From Azospirillum lipoferum (GTDB lineage Bacteria > Pseudomonadota > Alphaproteobacteria > Azospirillales > Azospirillaceae): 64,000 bases of DNA. This document shows positions 8,273 through 18,419 of this stretch, piece by piece; positions within the stretch are counted from its first letter, which is position 1; each line of letters begins with the position of its first letter. Location: the NCBI RefSeq assembly GCF_024170005.1, contig NZ_JALJXJ010000006.1, positions 124,001-188,000 of the forward strand, written 5' to 3'. The notes under the pieces are model-generated. The model was not told the origin of the DNA. It saw only the letters and a list, made by a program, of their open reading frames with translations, and searched no databases. Both the position numbers and the translations under genes were made by a program.

Positions 8273-10525
8273 TCAGGGTATCGGGCTGGCCTCTCCCCGC
8301 TCGGCCACCGTTTCCACCGGCACCGTTCCCATTGGCACGGCGTCCACCGCATCCGGTGCTGCCGCGACAGGCACATCCGTGGCCGGGGGTGCCGTCTTCG
8401 CCACAGGTTGCGGGTCGGGACGGGCCGCAACCTGGGCCGGACGGTTGTCCACCGGGGTGTAGCTCGGCCATTTCCCGTCGGCGACGGCGGTGAGCGAGGC
8501 GGTCTCCTGGCCCAGCCGAAGCTGGTAGATCCAGAAATTCGCCATCACCTTCTCCACATAGTCGCGCGTCTCGCCGAAGGAAAGGCTTTCGATGAACAGC
8601 AGCGGGTCGGTGATGTCGCTCAGATCCCGCCGCCATCGCGCCAGCGTGCCCGGCCCGGCATTGTAGGCGGCCGTCGCCAGGAACAGGTTGCCGTCGATTT
8701 CCGGCATGCCCAGCAGTTCCGACAGGTAACGCTGACCAAGCTCCATATTGCGCGACGGATCGAACAGCGCGTCGCGGTTGGCGTCGTCGCTGCCGATGTC
8801 GGCGTTGCGTTCCCGCACATGCTGGGCGGTGCTGGGCAGGATCTGCATCAGCCCGGTCGCTCCGGCGGAGCTGACCAGCCGAGGGTCGAAGCGCGATTCC
8901 TGCCGCATCACCGCGAAGACCAGCGCGCGGTCGACCGCGAAGCCGTCGCGCGGCGTCCAGTGGGGCAGCGGGTAGAGGGCCGCGGCATAGGGCGCGCCGT
9001 CCGGTCCGGCAACCGCATTGCCCAGCTTCAGCGCCAGCGAGGCCACCCCGGCGCGGTCGGTCAGCGTCACCATCGCCTGTTCGACCAGCGGCTCGCCCTG
9101 CGGGTTGATCCGCTGCAACTCCAGCCCCGCCAACTCGCGCTGGCCGGCCTGAAGCAGGGCGATGGCGCGGGACCCTGCCGGCTTGGCTGCCACTGCCGCC
9201 AGCTGCCGCCCGGTCAGATCCGGCGCCAGCCAGCGCACGTCGTTCAGGCTGCCCAGCGTTTGCAAGGCGATCAGGCCATAGAAGGTGTGGGGATAGCGGG
9301 ATGCCGCGGCCAGATGGTCCGCCGCCTCCTTCTCTTTACCGGGCTTGCGGGCCAGGGCGCGGGCCGCCCAGTAATCGGCTGCGGCGGCCTTCCAGGGGGA
9401 ACGCGGGCCGGCGGCGGCCATGCCTTCGAAATGGCGGGCGGCGCGGTCGGTCTGCTTCAGCCGCCAGGCGGCGAGACCGGCAATCCAATGCGCTTCCGGC
9501 AGCATGTCGCCGGACCGCGCGGCGCTGGCCGAGGCCAGCGTCAGCGCCTGCGCCGTCTCGCCGGAATAATAGAGGGCCGCGGCGATGCGGGCGCGGGCGG
9601 CATCATACTGCACGGTGTCGAGCTTGCCGCCGAACTCGTCCTGGTTCAGCAGGCTCAGGGCGCTGCCGGTGCGGCCGGTGCGCAGCAGATCCTCCACCCG
9701 CGCCACGGCCGCGCGGTCGCTGCGGGCGCGGGACACGGTGCGGCTGCGCGGGGCGACGGTGAGGCCGTCGTCCTCGTCTTCTTCGTTGCTGGCGATGGTG
9801 CGCAGGCCGCCCAGCCGTTCCAGCGACCCGACGAGGCGGACGCGCTCCTCCCCCCGCGGCGGTTTCGGTGCCTTCTGGCCGGCGGGCTGGCGCTTCTGGG
9901 CGAGGTTGTGCACCCGCTCCGCTCCGGCGAGATCGCCGTAATCCTGCATCCAGCGGGCGAGTTCCTCGTAGCTGGCGCGGCGGTCGGGATGGAGATAGCG
10001 CTGGCGCAGGACGTAGCCGATCAGCCGGCGGTCCTTCAGCTTCGCGATCTCGGCATCGGCGGCGTCCCATTCCGCCCGCTCCTGCGCGGCGAAGATGCGG
10101 CGATAGCGGGCGGCATCCTCTTCGTTCAGCTGGACGGCTCGGGCCTCCTCGTCGGCCGCGAGCAGCAGGGGCATGCCGGCCGGGCCGGGCGCCTCCTCAG
10201 CCACCGGGGCTGCCACTGGAGCCGGCGCAGGGTCGGGGGTAGCGGTTTCGGAAAGCCCCATCGGCGGATGGCTTGGCGTCGGATCGCTTGGCGCGTCACC
10301 GAAAACGGGGCTGGTGGGGTCAGGCACGGAATCCCCGCCGGGCGGGACGACGGCGTGACCGTCCGGCGCGTGGATGATGAGGGCGGCGCAAGCGGGCCGG
10401 AGCCCGACCGCACCGTCGGGTCCCAAGGTGTAAGCCACCGTGAGACCCAGCACCCCCAGAAGGTTCCGCCGCAGCGGGGCCGCGCTCGCGACCCGGTATG
10501 CTGCACTGCAAAATATCCGGAGCAT
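8273..10525 (-). CDS. Soluble lytic murein transglycosylase (Slt70-like)
   Basis: A 750-residue periplasmic enzyme that cleaves the MurNAc-GlcNAc bond of peptidoglycan to 1,6-anhydro ends. A long helical superhelix region (about 100-510) precedes a C-terminal SLT domain with [13 protein letters not shown] (catalytic Glu near 543), [16 protein letters not shown] and [14 protein letters not shown]. The N-terminus has a hydrophobic stretch ([14 protein letters not shown]) and a Pro/Ala-rich linker. A Pro/Ala-rich tail of about 60 residues follows the catalytic domain. ATG at 10525 with GGAG just upstream was chosen; a GTG at 10573 is also in frame. It is a separate unit upstream of moaB. Confidence 0.9.
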   Translation of the reverse strand: MLRIFCSAAYRVASAAPLRRNLLGVLGLTVAYTLGPDGAVGLRPACAALIIHAPDGHAVVPPGGDSVPDPTSPVFGDAPSDPTPSHPPMGLSETATPDPAPAPVAAPVAEEAPGPAGMPLLLAADEEARAVQLNEEDAARYRRIFAAQERAEWDAADAEIAKLKDRRLIGYVLRQRYLHPDRRASYEELARWMQDYGDLAGAERVHNLAQKRQPAGQKAPKPPRGEERVRLVGSLERLGGLRTIASNEEDEDDGLTVAPRSRTVSRARSDRAAVARVEDLLRTGRTGSALSLLNQDEFGGKLDTVQYDAARARIAAALYYSGETAQALTLASASAARSGDMLPEAHWIAGLAAWRLKQTDRAARHFEGMAAAGPRSPWKAAAADYWAARALARKPGKEKEAADHLAAASRYPHTFYGLIALQTLGSLNDVRWLAPDLTGRQLAAVAAKPAGSRAIALLQAGQRELAGLELQRINPQGEPLVEQAMVTLTDRAGVASLALKLGNAVAGPDGAPYAAALYPLPHWTPRDGFAVDRALVFAVMRQESRFDPRLVSSAGATGLMQILPSTAQHVRERNADIGSDDANRDALFDPSRNMELGQRYLSELLGMPEIDGNLFLATAAYNAGPGTLARWRRDLSDITDPLLFIESLSFGETRDYVEKVMANFWIYQLRLGQETASLTAVADGKWPSYTPVDNRPAQVAARPDPQPVAKTAPPATDVPVAAAPDAVDAVPMGTVPVETVAERGEASPIP

Positions 10526-10753
10526 GGCTCCGGGATACCCCACGTCGATGCGAACCGCAAGCAACGGATTCACACGGAATGTGTCAGCGCCGGTAATCGC
10601 GAGATGTTACAACGCTTTAACAGAGCTGGAAAAAAGGCTCTAGCCCGTTGGGAAGGTGCCTTTCGGCATGGGTTGGCTGCATTTGTGCTGTGCAACGCCT
10701 GCGGTCATACGAACGATTTCGGCGACGCTGTGACATCGCATTTTCTCTTTGGA

Positions 10754-11635
10754 TTACTTGGCGCTTTCTTCAATGATCTTTTGTTGCAACGCAAGCATAT
10801 CCCGCCATGCTTCCCGTTTTGCGATAGGGTTGCGCAGGAGGTACGCCGGATGGAGCATCGGCATCAGCGGGACGGGGGTGCCCGCGACTTCATAGCTTCG
10901 CCATTGCCCGCGCAGGCGGGTGATCCCCTCCGCCCGGTTGAGCAAGGTTTTGGCGGAAACCCCGCCCAATGCCACCAGTAGTTTCGGTCGCACCAGCTCC
11001 ACATGCCGTTCCAGGAAGGGCAGGCAGGCGGCGATCTCCGCCTGGGTCGGGCTGCGGTTGCCGGGCGGACGCCAGGGCAGGATGTTGGAGATGTAGACCT
11101 TGCCGCGGTCCAGCCCGATCTGGGCCAGCATGCGATCCAGCAGCTTGCCGCTGACCCCGACGAAGGGCTTGCCCTGCCGGTCCTCGTCCTCGCCCGGCGC
11201 TTCGCCGATCAGCATCACCTGCGCTTGCGGGTTGCCGTCGGCGAAGACGGTGTTCATCGCGGTGGCTTTCAGCGGACAGCCGTCGAAGCTGCGCAAGGCG
11301 GCTTCCAGCGCCTCCAGTGTCTGCGCTTCGCCGGCGCGAGCGCGGGCCTGGATGCCGGCCTCGCTGGCGCCTAGCGGCTGGTCGGGAGCGAAGAGAGCAG
11401 CGGGCGGGCGGGCTGCGGGAGTCGGAGCCCGAGTCGAGGCAGGACCACGCGCCGCATTGGAGCCCGAAGCGGAGCCGGGAGCACCGCCGGCCGCGGACGG
11501 GCCTGCGGACGGCGCACGCGCCATTGGCCGGGCGGTCAGGGTGGCCCAGTCGGTCGGCTCATCGCCGATGGCCTCGTCGCAGCCGACGTCGGCATGCCAG
11601 CGCAGCGCGTCGAGGATGTCGCATACGTCAATCAT
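10754..11635 (-). CDS. Uracil-DNA glycosylase, family 4-like
   Basis: A 293-residue DNA-repair enzyme that removes uracil from DNA. An Ala/Pro-rich, poorly conserved N-terminal region (about 30-95) precedes the UDG domain. Motif 1 is [17 protein letters not shown] and the C-terminal active-site motif is HPAYLL. Family 4 enzymes normally carry four Fe-S cysteines. Here two positions are changed: SFDGCPLK instead of CxxCPL, and [10 protein letters not shown] with Trp where classical enzymes have Cys. Two cysteines (GCPLK, AACLPF) remain. This variant is, as far as I recall, common in alphaproteobacteria. It is divergent from the ETF-QO gene. Confidence 0.88.
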   Translation of the reverse strand: MIDVCDILDALRWHADVGCDEAIGDEPTDWATLTARPMARAPSAGPSAAGGAPGSASGSNAARGPASTRAPTPAARPPAALFAPDQPLGASEAGIQARARAGEAQTLEALEAALRSFDGCPLKATAMNTVFADGNPQAQVMLIGEAPGEDEDRQGKPFVGVSGKLLDRMLAQIGLDRGKVYISNILPWRPPGNRSPTQAEIAACLPFLERHVELVRPKLLVALGGVSAKTLLNRAEGITRLRGQWRSYEVAGTPVPLMPMLHPAYLLRNPIAKREAWRDMLALQQKIIEESAK

Positions 11636-11785
11636 CGTTTGACCTTACCACAGATCGTGTGGTCTTACATGTCCAGATACCCAATTTGGGTGCGGCGCAA
11701 ACCGTGCTACAAGCACGCGCCCGCAAAAACACTAGGGCGTCCCGAGGGAAACAGTACCAAAACAAGACGGTGGGGGAGTGTGGTG

Positions 11786-13432
11786 ATGGAACGCGAACCG
11801 CGCGAGGTCATGGAGTATGATGTTCTGATCGTCGGCGCCGGCCCATCGGGCCTGAGCGCCGCGATCCGTCTGCGGCAGCGCGCGGTCGAGACCGGGCAGG
11901 AACTCAGCGTCTGCGTGATCGAGAAGGGGTCGGAGGTCGGTGCCCACCTGCTGTCCGGCGCCGTTTTCGAGCCGCATGCGCTGGACGAGCTGATCCCGGA
12001 CTGGAAGGAAAAGGGCGCCCCCCTCACCACCCAGGCGCGTGAGGACCATTTCCTGTTCCTGACGGAAACGAAGGCCTACAAGTCGCCCTTCGCCCCGCCG
12101 CAGATGAACAACCACGGCAACTACATCATCAGCCTGGGCAATCTGGCCCGCTGGATGGCGACTCAGGCGGAAGAGCTGGGGGTGGAAATCTACCCCGGCT
12201 TCGCCGCCGCCGAAGTGCTGTATGACGACAAGGGCGCGGTGAAGGGTGTCGCCACCGGCGACATGGGCATCGGCAAGGACGGCGAGAAGACCGGCAACTA
12301 TACGCCCGGCATGGAACTGCACGCCAAGCAGACCATCTTCGCCGAAGGCTGCCGCGGCTCGCTGACCAAGACCCTGTTCGAGAGGTTCGACCTGCGCCGC
12401 GACTGCCAGCCGCAGACCTACGGCATCGGCATCAAGGAGCTGTGGGAGGTCGACCCGTCGCAGTCCAAGCCCGGCCTGATCGTCCACACCATCGGCTGGC
12501 CGATGGACCCCAAGACCTATGGCGGGTCGTGGCTGTATCATATGGAAGGGAATCTGGTGTCGGTCGGCTTCGTCGTCGGCCTCGACTACTGGAATCCGCA
12601 CATGAGCCCGTTCGAGGAGTTCCAGCGCTACAAGACCCACCCGGCGATCCGCCCGACCTTCGAAGGCGGCCGCCGTCTCGCCTATGGCGCCCGCGCCCTG
12701 TCGGAGGGTGGCTTCCAGTCGATCCCGAAGCTGACCTTCCCCGGTGGACTGATCATCGGCGACGGCGCTGGCTTCCTGAACGTGCCGAAGATCAAGGGCA
12801 ACCACACCGCCATGAAGTCGGGCATGGTTGCGGCCGAGGCGGTGTTCGACCACCTGACCGGCGGCGCGGACAACGCCGAAGTGATCGCTTATCCGGAGCG
12901 GCTGAAACAGTCCTGGGTGTGGCCGGAGCTGTACGCCGTGCGCAACATCCGCCCCGGCTTCCAGAAGGGCCTGTGGGCGGGTCTGGCGAACGCCGCCTAC
13001 GAGACGGCGCTGAAGGGCAAGTCGCCCTGGACGCTGAAGCACCATGCCGACAACACCACCCTGGTGAAGGCCAGCGAGGCGCCGAAGATCGCCTACCCGA
13101 AGCCGGACGGCAAGGTCAGCTTCGACCGCCTGTCCTCGGTCTACCTCTCCAACACCAATCATGAGGAAGACCAGCCGCCGCACCTGACGTTGAGGGACAA
13201 ATCGGTCCCGATCAGCGTCAATCTGGCGCTCTACGATGCGCCGGAGCAGCGCTATTGCCCGGCCGGCGTGTACGAGATCGTCCGCAACGACGATGGCGGC
13301 GACCCCCGGTTGCAGATCAACGCGCAGAACTGCGTCCACTGCAAGACCTGCGACATCAAGGACCCCACCCAGAACATCAACTGGGTCGTGCCGGAAGGCG
13401 GCGGGGGGCCGAACTATCCGGGCGGGATGTAA
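11786..13432 (+). CDS. Electron transfer flavoprotein-ubiquinone oxidoreductase
   Basis: A 548-residue membrane-associated flavo-Fe-S enzyme that passes electrons from ETF to ubiquinone during fatty-acid, amino-acid and choline oxidation. The N-terminal FAD dinucleotide fold is [18 protein letters not shown]. The C-terminal 4Fe-4S domain holds [13 protein letters not shown] and ends in [11 protein letters not shown], the family's typical terminus. ATG 11786 was chosen because GGGGGAG at 11772-11778 precedes it and because family proteins start just before this FAD motif. A longer in-frame extension upstream is not protein-like. A strong hairpin follows the stop. Confidence 0.96.
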   Translation: MEREPREVMEYDVLIVGAGPSGLSAAIRLRQRAVETGQELSVCVIEKGSEVGAHLLSGAVFEPHALDELIPDWKEKGAPLTTQAREDHFLFLTETKAYKSPFAPPQMNNHGNYIISLGNLARWMATQAEELGVEIYPGFAAAEVLYDDKGAVKGVATGDMGIGKDGEKTGNYTPGMELHAKQTIFAEGCRGSLTKTLFERFDLRRDCQPQTYGIGIKELWEVDPSQSKPGLIVHTIGWPMDPKTYGGSWLYHMEGNLVSVGFVVGLDYWNPHMSPFEEFQRYKTHPAIRPTFEGGRRLAYGARALSEGGFQSIPKLTFPGGLIIGDGAGFLNVPKIKGNHTAMKSGMVAAEAVFDHLTGGADNAEVIAYPERLKQSWVWPELYAVRNIRPGFQKGLWAGLANAAYETALKGKSPWTLKHHADNTTLVKASEAPKIAYPKPDGKVSFDRLSSVYLSNTNHEEDQPPHLTLRDKSVPISVNLALYDAPEQRYCPAGVYEIVRNDDGGDPRLQINAQNCVHCKTCDIKDPTQNINWVVPEGGGGPNYPGGM

Positions 13433-13447
13433 GGGGCTGTTTCCCTT

Positions 13448-13492
13448 CCCCAACCCTTCCGCCGCTCGCAGGAGCGGGAGGGAGGGTTGGGG
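13448..13492. terminator. Hairpin downstream of ETF-QO
   Basis: An imperfect inverted repeat of about 20 bases per arm (CCCCAACCCTTCCGCCGCTC and its near complement) around a short loop. It has no T-run. Its composition looks like a dispersed repeat element, distinct from the CTCTCCCC family elsewhere in the window. Confidence 0.55.
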
Positions 13493-13564
13493 CCGTCGGG
13501 TGCCGGTTGCGCTGCGGGCCACTCCTATCTATAAGGCAAGCGGTAACCTCTCTGCGACGGCGCG

Positions 13565-14362
13565 ATGATCGTTTCCTGTCCGACCTGTTCAACGCGCTAC
13601 ACCCTGTCCGACGAATCGCTCGGACAGGATGGCCGGAAGGTTCGTTGCGCCCGCTGCGGCCACACCTGGTGGCAGATGCCCGACCGGGCGGAGCTTGAGC
13701 CGGTCATCCCCGACGCACTGACCGAACTGCGGCCTTCCAAACCGGCGAAGCCTGCCGGGAAGGGCGCTGGAAAGAATGGAGTCAAGCCGTCCAGGTCCCC
13801 GCGCGCCAAGCCAGCGCGCAGCACGGTGATCGGCTTCGCCGTGCTGGGAATGCTGGTCCTCGGTTCTGCAGCCGGCGCCTATTTCGCCCGCGACGCCATC
13901 GTCCGCAGCTGGCCGCCTGCGGCATTGCTCTATGAAACCTTCGGCATGCCGGCGGAGCCGCCGGGCTTCGGGCTGGAATTGCGCAACATCCGTTCCGAAC
14001 AGAAACAGGAGGGCGGGAAGACGGTTCTGCTGCTGGAGGGGGAGGTCGCCAACACGACCGACACCGAGCGCATGCTGCCGCCATTGCGCGTCAACACCTT
14101 TGGTCCGGAGCACAAGCTGCTGCAAAGCTGGGCCATCGAGCAGTCTGCCGAAACACTCGGCCCCGGCGCCGCGGCGGGATTCCGCCACAGCCAGCCTGAT
14201 CCCGGCCCGGTGACCGAGGTGACGATCACCTTCGGCGGTCCGCCCCCCGGCCTGGAGCCGCCGGTGGCCGAAAAGCCTGCCGAGAAGGCCCCGGAAAAAC
14301 CGGCTGCTGCGAAGCCGGCCGCCGACAAGCACGCCGCTCCAGCCAAACCGTCGGGCCACTGA
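13565..14362 (+). CDS. MJ0042 zinc-ribbon / DUF3426 membrane protein
   Basis: A 265-residue protein. It starts with the MJ0042 zinc finger (MIVSCPTCSTRYTLSDESLG then VRCARCGHTWWQ: two CxxC pairs). A charged linker, one transmembrane helix (TVIGFAVLGMLVLGSAAGAY, about 88-107) and a beta-rich DUF3426-like extracytoplasmic domain follow. The C-terminal tail (about 225-265) is a Pro/Ala/Lys-rich low-complexity stretch. The family is widespread in alphaproteobacteria, often near cell-division or electron-transfer genes, but has no established function. It follows ETF-QO on the same strand, separated by the hairpin. Confidence 0.85.
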   Translation: MIVSCPTCSTRYTLSDESLGQDGRKVRCARCGHTWWQMPDRAELEPVIPDALTELRPSKPAKPAGKGAGKNGVKPSRSPRAKPARSTVIGFAVLGMLVLGSAAGAYFARDAIVRSWPPAALLYETFGMPAEPPGFGLELRNIRSEQKQEGGKTVLLLEGEVANTTDTERMLPPLRVNTFGPEHKLLQSWAIEQSAETLGPGAAAGFRHSQPDPGPVTEVTITFGGPPPGLEPPVAEKPAEKAPEKPAAAKPAADKHAAPAKPSGH

Positions 14363-14371
14363 CCGACTCCG

Positions 14372-15901
14372 TCACCGTTCCGGAATGCCGTATTTCCGCA
14401 GCTTGTTGGCGATCATGGTGTGCGAGGTGTTCAGCCGCGCCGCCAGCTTGCGGCTGGACGGGAAGCGCGGGTAAAGCCGGCGCAGCAGCATCCGTTCGAA
14501 CCCCTCCACCGCGTCCTCCCAGCTGCCGGCGTCCTCCGCCGGCAATTCCGCCGCCTGCATGCCGGCACCGGCCAGTTCCAGATCGGCGGCGTCCAGCGAA
14601 CCGCCGTCGCTCATCGTCATGGCGCGGAAGATGACGTTCTCCAACTGGCGCACATTGCCCGGCCAGCGGTTGGCGAGCAGGGCCGCCGCCGCCGCCGGGG
14701 TCAGCCGGCCGGGTGGACGGCGGGCCTGTGCCGCGGCGCGGGCGATGAAGTGGCGGGCGAGCAGCAGGATGTCCTGTCCGCGCTCCCGCAAGGGCGGAAC
14801 GTCCAACGTTAGCACGTTCAGGCGGTAGAACAGATCCTCGCGGAAGCTGTGGTCGGCCACCATCGCCTCCAGCGAGCGGTGGGTGGCGCTGATGACGCGG
14901 ACATCCACCTTCTGCTCGCGCTCGCCGCCCACCCGGCGGAAGCTGCCGTCATTGAGGAAGCGCAGCAGCTTGGCCTGGAGATAGGCTGACATCTCGCCGA
15001 TCTCGTCGAGGAAGACGGTGCCGCCATGGGCCAACTCCAGCAGGCCCGGCTTGCCGCCGCGCTGCGCCCCGGTGAAGGAGCCGGGGGCGTAGCCGAACAG
15101 CTCGCTCTCCGCCAGATTCTCCGGCACCGCGGCGCAGTTCAGCGCCAGGAAGGGCTTGTCGCGGCGTGGGCTGGCACGGTGGCACGCATGGGCGATCAGC
15201 TCCTTGCCGGTGCCGGTCTCCCCCAGGATCAAGAGCGGCGCCTCCATCGCGGCGACCCGGGCGGCGCGAGCCTTCAGCGCCCGGACCGGCGGTGATTCGC
15301 CGAGGATGCGGTCGAAGCCGCCCTCATCGAAATTCTGGATCGCGTCGAGACGCTCGCCCAGGCGCGACGGGGTGAACAGGGTGATGACAGCGCCCGCCGC
15401 CTCGACGTCGACGATGGGCGTGACCTCCAGCAGGAAGGGCTGGCCGTTCAGCGTCACCTCGCGGCCCGACATGCGGAAACCGCCGTCGGTCAGTTCGCGG
15501 GTCAGGCCGGGTTCGCCGAACAGCTCGCCTAGGTCGAGGCCGGCGAGGCGCGACTCCGGCAGTCCGGCGACCTGGGCAGCGGCGGCGCTCGCCACCACGA
15601 CACGACCCTTGTGGTCGATTGCCAGCACCGGGTCGGGCAGGGCGGCGAGCAGAGCATCCAGGTGCAGCCGCCGCCGCGTACCCGGCAGCATGTCGATGGC
15701 CGCCACCGACCGCACGCCTACGATGCCTTGCAGCGCGTCGGACAGGGCGGGGAGTGCTGCCGGGTCCAGGCCGGGCGCATCGATGTGGATCAGCGGCGGG
15801 TCGACCTCGACGCCGACGACGTTGAGCCGGCGCAGCGCCAGCACGGCGAGGATTTCATGGGCGATGCCGACGCGGTCGTTGAAGGTGACTTCGATGCGCA
15901 T
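14372..15901 (-). CDS. TyrR-like sigma-54 family transcriptional regulator
   Basis: A 509-residue regulator with the TyrR domain order: N-terminal ACT domain (1-75), PAS (about 80-185), AAA+ (about 200-430) and a C-terminal TyrR-type HTH ([20 protein letters not shown]). Walker A is GETGTGKE (227-234) and Walker B GGTVFLDE. The loop that contacts sigma-54 reads GSFTGA (274-279), one change from GAFTGA. E. coli TyrR lacks this loop and works with sigma-70, whereas Pseudomonas PhhR-type relatives keep it. ACT domains sense amino acids. It is divergent from dadA, whose upstream region has TyrR-like boxes and a perfect sigma-54 promoter, so it is probably the dadA activator and may autoregulate. 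Confidence 0.9.
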   Translation of the reverse strand: MRIEVTFNDRVGIAHEILAVLALRRLNVVGVEVDPPLIHIDAPGLDPAALPALSDALQGIVGVRSVAAIDMLPGTRRRLHLDALLAALPDPVLAIDHKGRVVVASAAAAQVAGLPESRLAGLDLGELFGEPGLTRELTDGGFRMSGREVTLNGQPFLLEVTPIVDVEAAGAVITLFTPSRLGERLDAIQNFDEGGFDRILGESPPVRALKARAARVAAMEAPLLILGETGTGKELIAHACHRASPRRDKPFLALNCAAVPENLAESELFGYAPGSFTGAQRGGKPGLLELAHGGTVFLDEIGEMSAYLQAKLLRFLNDGSFRRVGGEREQKVDVRVISATHRSLEAMVADHSFREDLFYRLNVLTLDVPPLRERGQDILLLARHFIARAAAQARRPPGRLTPAAAAALLANRWPGNVRQLENVIFRAMTMSDGGSLDAADLELAGAGMQAAELPAEDAGSWEDAVEGFERMLLRRLYPRFPSSRKLAARLNTSHTMIANKLRKYGIPER

Positions 15902-15935
15902 GGGGATGGCATTGTGGTGAGAGCGTAGCCATCAC

Positions 15936-15972
15936 TGTACACATATCGTTACGATGTATCAAAATCTTTACA
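15936..15972. promoter_or_regulatory. Tandem TyrR-like boxes
   Basis: TGTACA-N6-GTTACG at 15936-15953 and TGTATC-N6-TTTACA at 15955-15972 resemble the TyrR box TGTAAA-N6-TTTACA. Their starts are 19 bases apart. They lie 35-70 bases upstream of the TyrR-like gene and about 125-160 bases upstream of the dadA sigma-54 promoter, a normal distance for an upstream activating sequence. Confidence 0.6.
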
Positions 15973-16023
15973 CCCTTCTAACCCCTTGTCCTGCAATATA
16001 TCCAGGCGCCATCTCACTTATGC

Positions 16024-16041
16024 TGTAAACATTTTCATACA
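16024..16041. promoter_or_regulatory. Third TyrR-like box
   Basis: TGTAAA-N6-CATACA. The left half-site is perfect and the right half matches 4 of 6. It lies about 55 bases upstream of the sigma-54 -24 element of dadA. Confidence 0.45.
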
Positions 16042-16094
16042 CACAACCACTTGCCGACCTCTCCGCATCGCAGCAAATCCGCCATTTTCCCTTC

Positions 16095-16109
16095 TGGCAC
16101 GCCCTTTGC
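16095..16109 (+). promoter_or_regulatory. Sigma-54 promoter of dadA
   Basis: TGGCAC at 16095-16100, spacer GCCCT, TTGC at 16106-16109: an exact -24/-12 match. Transcription would start near 16121, about 36 bases before the dadA ATG. Confidence 0.88.
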
Positions 16110-16156
16110 GAAATCCCTTCCAAGCGAAGTCATCCATCCCTCGGGGAGCCAGTCTC

Positions 16157-17458
16157 ATGCGCGTGATCGTTCTGGGCAGCGGCGTCATCGGTGTCACCAC
16201 CGCCTATTATCTGGCGCGCGCCGGGCATGAGGTGACCGTGATCGACCGTCAGGCCGGTCCGGCGCTGGAGACCAGCTACGCCAACGCGGGCGAGGTGTCG
16301 CCGGGCTATTCCGCTCCCTGGGCGGCGCCGGGGCTGATGCTGAAGGCCGCCAAGTGGATGATGATGAAGCATTCGCCGCTGGTGATCCGGCCGAAGCTGG
16401 ATCCGGCGATGTGGTCCTGGTGCCTGAAGCTGCTGGCCAACGCCAACGAGGCGAGCTACCAGTTGAACAAGAGCCGCATGGTCCGCGTCGCCGAATACAG
16501 CCGCGACTGCTTGAAGGCTCTGCGCGCCGAGACCGGCATCACCTATGACGAGCGCACCCAGGGCACACTCCAGGTCTTCCGCAACCAGAAGCAGATGGAC
16601 GCCGCCGGTTACGACATGGCGGTGCTGGAGCGCTACGGCGTGCCCTACAGCCTGTTCGACCGCGACGGCCTGACCTCGGTCGAGCCGGCGCTGGCCCATG
16701 TGAAGGACAAGCTGGTCGGTGCGCTGCACCTGCCGGGCGACGAGACCGGCGACTGCTTTCAGTTCACCAACAAGCTGGCCGCCTATGCCGCCAAGCGCGG
16801 GGTGGAGTTCCGTTACGGCGTCTCCATCCGCGGACTGGAAAGCGACGGTCGCAAGATCACCGGCGTTCTGACCGACCAGGGCACGCTGACCGCCGATAGC
16901 TACATCGTCGCCATGGGCAGCTATTCGCCCAAGCTGGTGAAGCCGCTGGGCATCGACCTGCCGGTCTATCCGGTGAAGGGCTATTCGCTGACCCTGCCGA
17001 TCACCGACGCCGCCCACGCCCCGGAATCGACGGTGATGGACGAGACGCACAAGATCGCCGTCACCCGGCTCGGCGACCGCATCCGCGTCGGCGGTACGGC
17101 GGAACTGACCGGCTTCGACCTGAGCCTGCGCCAGAGCCGCCGCGGCCCGCTGGACCATGTCGTCAGCGACCTGTTCCCGAAGGGCGGTGACCTGTCGAAG
17201 GCGGAGTTCTGGACCGGCCTGCGGCCCAACACGCCGGATGGCACGCCGATCCTGGGGCCGACCCATGTCCGCAACCTGTATCTGAACACCGGCCACGGCA
17301 CGCTGGGCTGGACGATGTCCGCCGGTTCCGCCCGCGTGCTGGCCGATGTGGTCGGCGGCCGCCAGACCGACATCGACATGGAAGGCCTCAGCGTCGATCG
17401 CTACGGCCGCAAGCCGTCGGTGGCGGTGTCGCGCCCGGCGGCCGTCCGTCCGGCCTGA
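16157..17458 (+). CDS. dadA: D-amino acid dehydrogenase, small subunit type
   Basis: A 433-residue FAD enzyme that oxidatively deaminates D-amino acids, feeding electrons to the respiratory chain at the inner membrane. The N-terminal dinucleotide fold is [18 protein letters not shown], then the family motif [21 protein letters not shown]. The C-terminal region contains [19 protein letters not shown] and [16 protein letters not shown]. Length equals E. coli DadA. ATG 16157 has GGGGAG at 16143-16148. It is preceded by a perfect sigma-54 promoter and is divergent from a TyrR-like activator. No alanine racemase gene follows; a hairpin and the convergent lactate operon do. Confidence 0.95.
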   Translation: MRVIVLGSGVIGVTTAYYLARAGHEVTVIDRQAGPALETSYANAGEVSPGYSAPWAAPGLMLKAAKWMMMKHSPLVIRPKLDPAMWSWCLKLLANANEASYQLNKSRMVRVAEYSRDCLKALRAETGITYDERTQGTLQVFRNQKQMDAAGYDMAVLERYGVPYSLFDRDGLTSVEPALAHVKDKLVGALHLPGDETGDCFQFTNKLAAYAAKRGVEFRYGVSIRGLESDGRKITGVLTDQGTLTADSYIVAMGSYSPKLVKPLGIDLPVYPVKGYSLTLPITDAAHAPESTVMDETHKIAVTRLGDRIRVGGTAELTGFDLSLRQSRRGPLDHVVSDLFPKGGDLSKAEFWTGLRPNTPDGTPILGPTHVRNLYLNTGHGTLGWTMSAGSARVLADVVGGRQTDIDMEGLSVDRYGRKPSVAVSRPAAVRPA

Positions 17459-17658
17459 TGGGATAATGGGACCCGCGCCGCCCGGCGGACGCGGGTCATC
17501 GCCAGCTCAAGAAGGGCGGCGTCGGTGATCTCGGCCCCATCCAGCCGATGTCGCCCGCGCCGCCCTTCGCATTTCTCCACCCGGTGGCCGAGACGCCTGA
17601 GATGCAGGATCGCCTCGTAGAGCCGGATTGGCGGTTCCGCGGTCGGACGGCCGGTCAC
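17401..17658 (-). CDS. Small ORF coupled to lutC, function unknown
   Basis: An 85-codon frame whose GTG start overlaps the lutC stop as GTGA, the arrangement of a translationally coupled last gene. The first 55 residues look protein-like ([20 protein letters not shown], then [20 protein letters not shown]) with amphipathic helices and charged surfaces. The end of the frame runs antisense into the last 58 bases of dadA and is less convincing. I recognise no family. The coupling and composition are the evidence; the dadA hairpin at 17470-17497 would lie inside it. Confidence 0.45.
   Translation of the reverse strand: MTGRPTAEPPIRLYEAILHLRRLGHRVEKCEGRRGRHRLDGAEITDAALLELAMTRVRRAARVPLSHQAGRTAAGRDTATDGLRP
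17470..17497 (+). terminator. Hairpin downstream of dadA
   Basis: GACCCGCGCCGCC and its complement with one bulged base form a strong stem 11 bases after the dadA stop. It has no T-run. The same DNA is codable as part of the small ORF on the other strand. Confidence 0.5.
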
Positions 17659-18419
17659 GGATGGACCACCAGGACGATCAGCCGCTTGGGGCCGTGGACG
17701 CCATAGGCCAGCGTCTGTTCGATGTCGGCGGTCTTGCTGGGGCCGGACACCAGCAGCAGGTTGGTCGGCATCGCCTGTGCCCATCCCTGTTCGCGCATCG
17801 CTTGCAGGAACGTGTCGTAGAGCGCGTCCGCACGCAGCAGCGCAATGTGGATGTGCGGGACGAGCGAGAGGGTACGCGGTTCGTCGGCCGTCGGCCACAG
17901 GATCAGGCTGCCGGTCTCGGCGATGGCGCCGCGGGTGGTGGTCAGGCCGGCTTCGATGGACTCGAACAGATGGGACTTGAGGTCTTCGAGCGGGCGGTCG
18001 TAGGGGATCAGGGTGGGGTTCGGTCCCCTCTCCCCCCCGGGGAGAGGGTTAGGGTGAGGGGGATGCGCGGCGGGACCTTCGGGGGATTCATGTGGTGCCT
18101 CCCCCCGGGGGGGAGAGGGGGAAGCGGTTTCCCACCCCTCGACCAACCTCTTCCCCGCCTCCGTCGCCGGCGCGTAGAGCAGTGACCCCACACCCTCGCG
18201 CGCCAGGAATTCGCGCAGAACGGCCGGCCAGTCGGATTCCGTCGCATCGAGGAATTCCGTATGCACCGCCTCCATCAGGCGTCGGATGCGGGGCAGGCGC
18301 TCCTGATCCGGCCACTGCTTCGCCTCGATCGGCGCGAAGTCCGACGCGGGCGGGCTCAGCGGGTGGGCGTCGCGGGTGGTGCGCAGTTTCGTCAGGATGG
18401 AGCTGCGGGCGTCAGACAT
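17655..18419 (-). CDS. lutC: Lactate utilization protein C (LUD domain)
   Basis: A 254-residue LUD-domain protein, the third subunit of the LutABC L-lactate-oxidising complex. Family signatures are AETGSLILWPTADEPRTLSL and ALLRADALYDTF, with VSGPSKTADIEQTLAYGVHG toward the C-terminus, which is the LUD phosphate/cofactor-type loop. Residues encoded by 18025-18120, about 32 codons rich in Pro, Gly and Glu, come from a copy of the palindromic repeat element found elsewhere in this window, inserted in frame. Without it the protein has the normal family length. The ATG at 18419 overlaps the lutB stop by 8 bases. The insertion lies at a domain-surface position before LIPYDRPLEDL. Confidence 0.9.
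   Translation of the reverse strand: MSDARSSILTKLRTTRDAHPLSPPASDFAPIEAKQWPDQERLPRIRRLMEAVHTEFLDATESDWPAVLREFLAREGVGSLLYAPATEAGKRLVEGWETASPSPPRGEAPHESPEGPAAHPPHPNPLPGGERGPNPTLIPYDRPLEDLKSHLFESIEAGLTTTRGAIAETGSLILWPTADEPRTLSLVPHIHIALLRADALYDTFLQAMREQGWAQAMPTNLLLVSGPSKTADIEQTLAYGVHGPKRLIVLVVHP
18025..18120. repeat. Palindromic repeat element inserted in frame inside lutC
   Basis: Two G/C palindromes (CCTCTCCCCCCCGGGGAGAGG near 18027 and a second near 18098) separated by about 50 bases. It is 96 bases long, which keeps frame. The left arm and centre match the copy at 35447-35561; about 20 bases of that copy's right arm are missing here. Confidence 0.8.
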
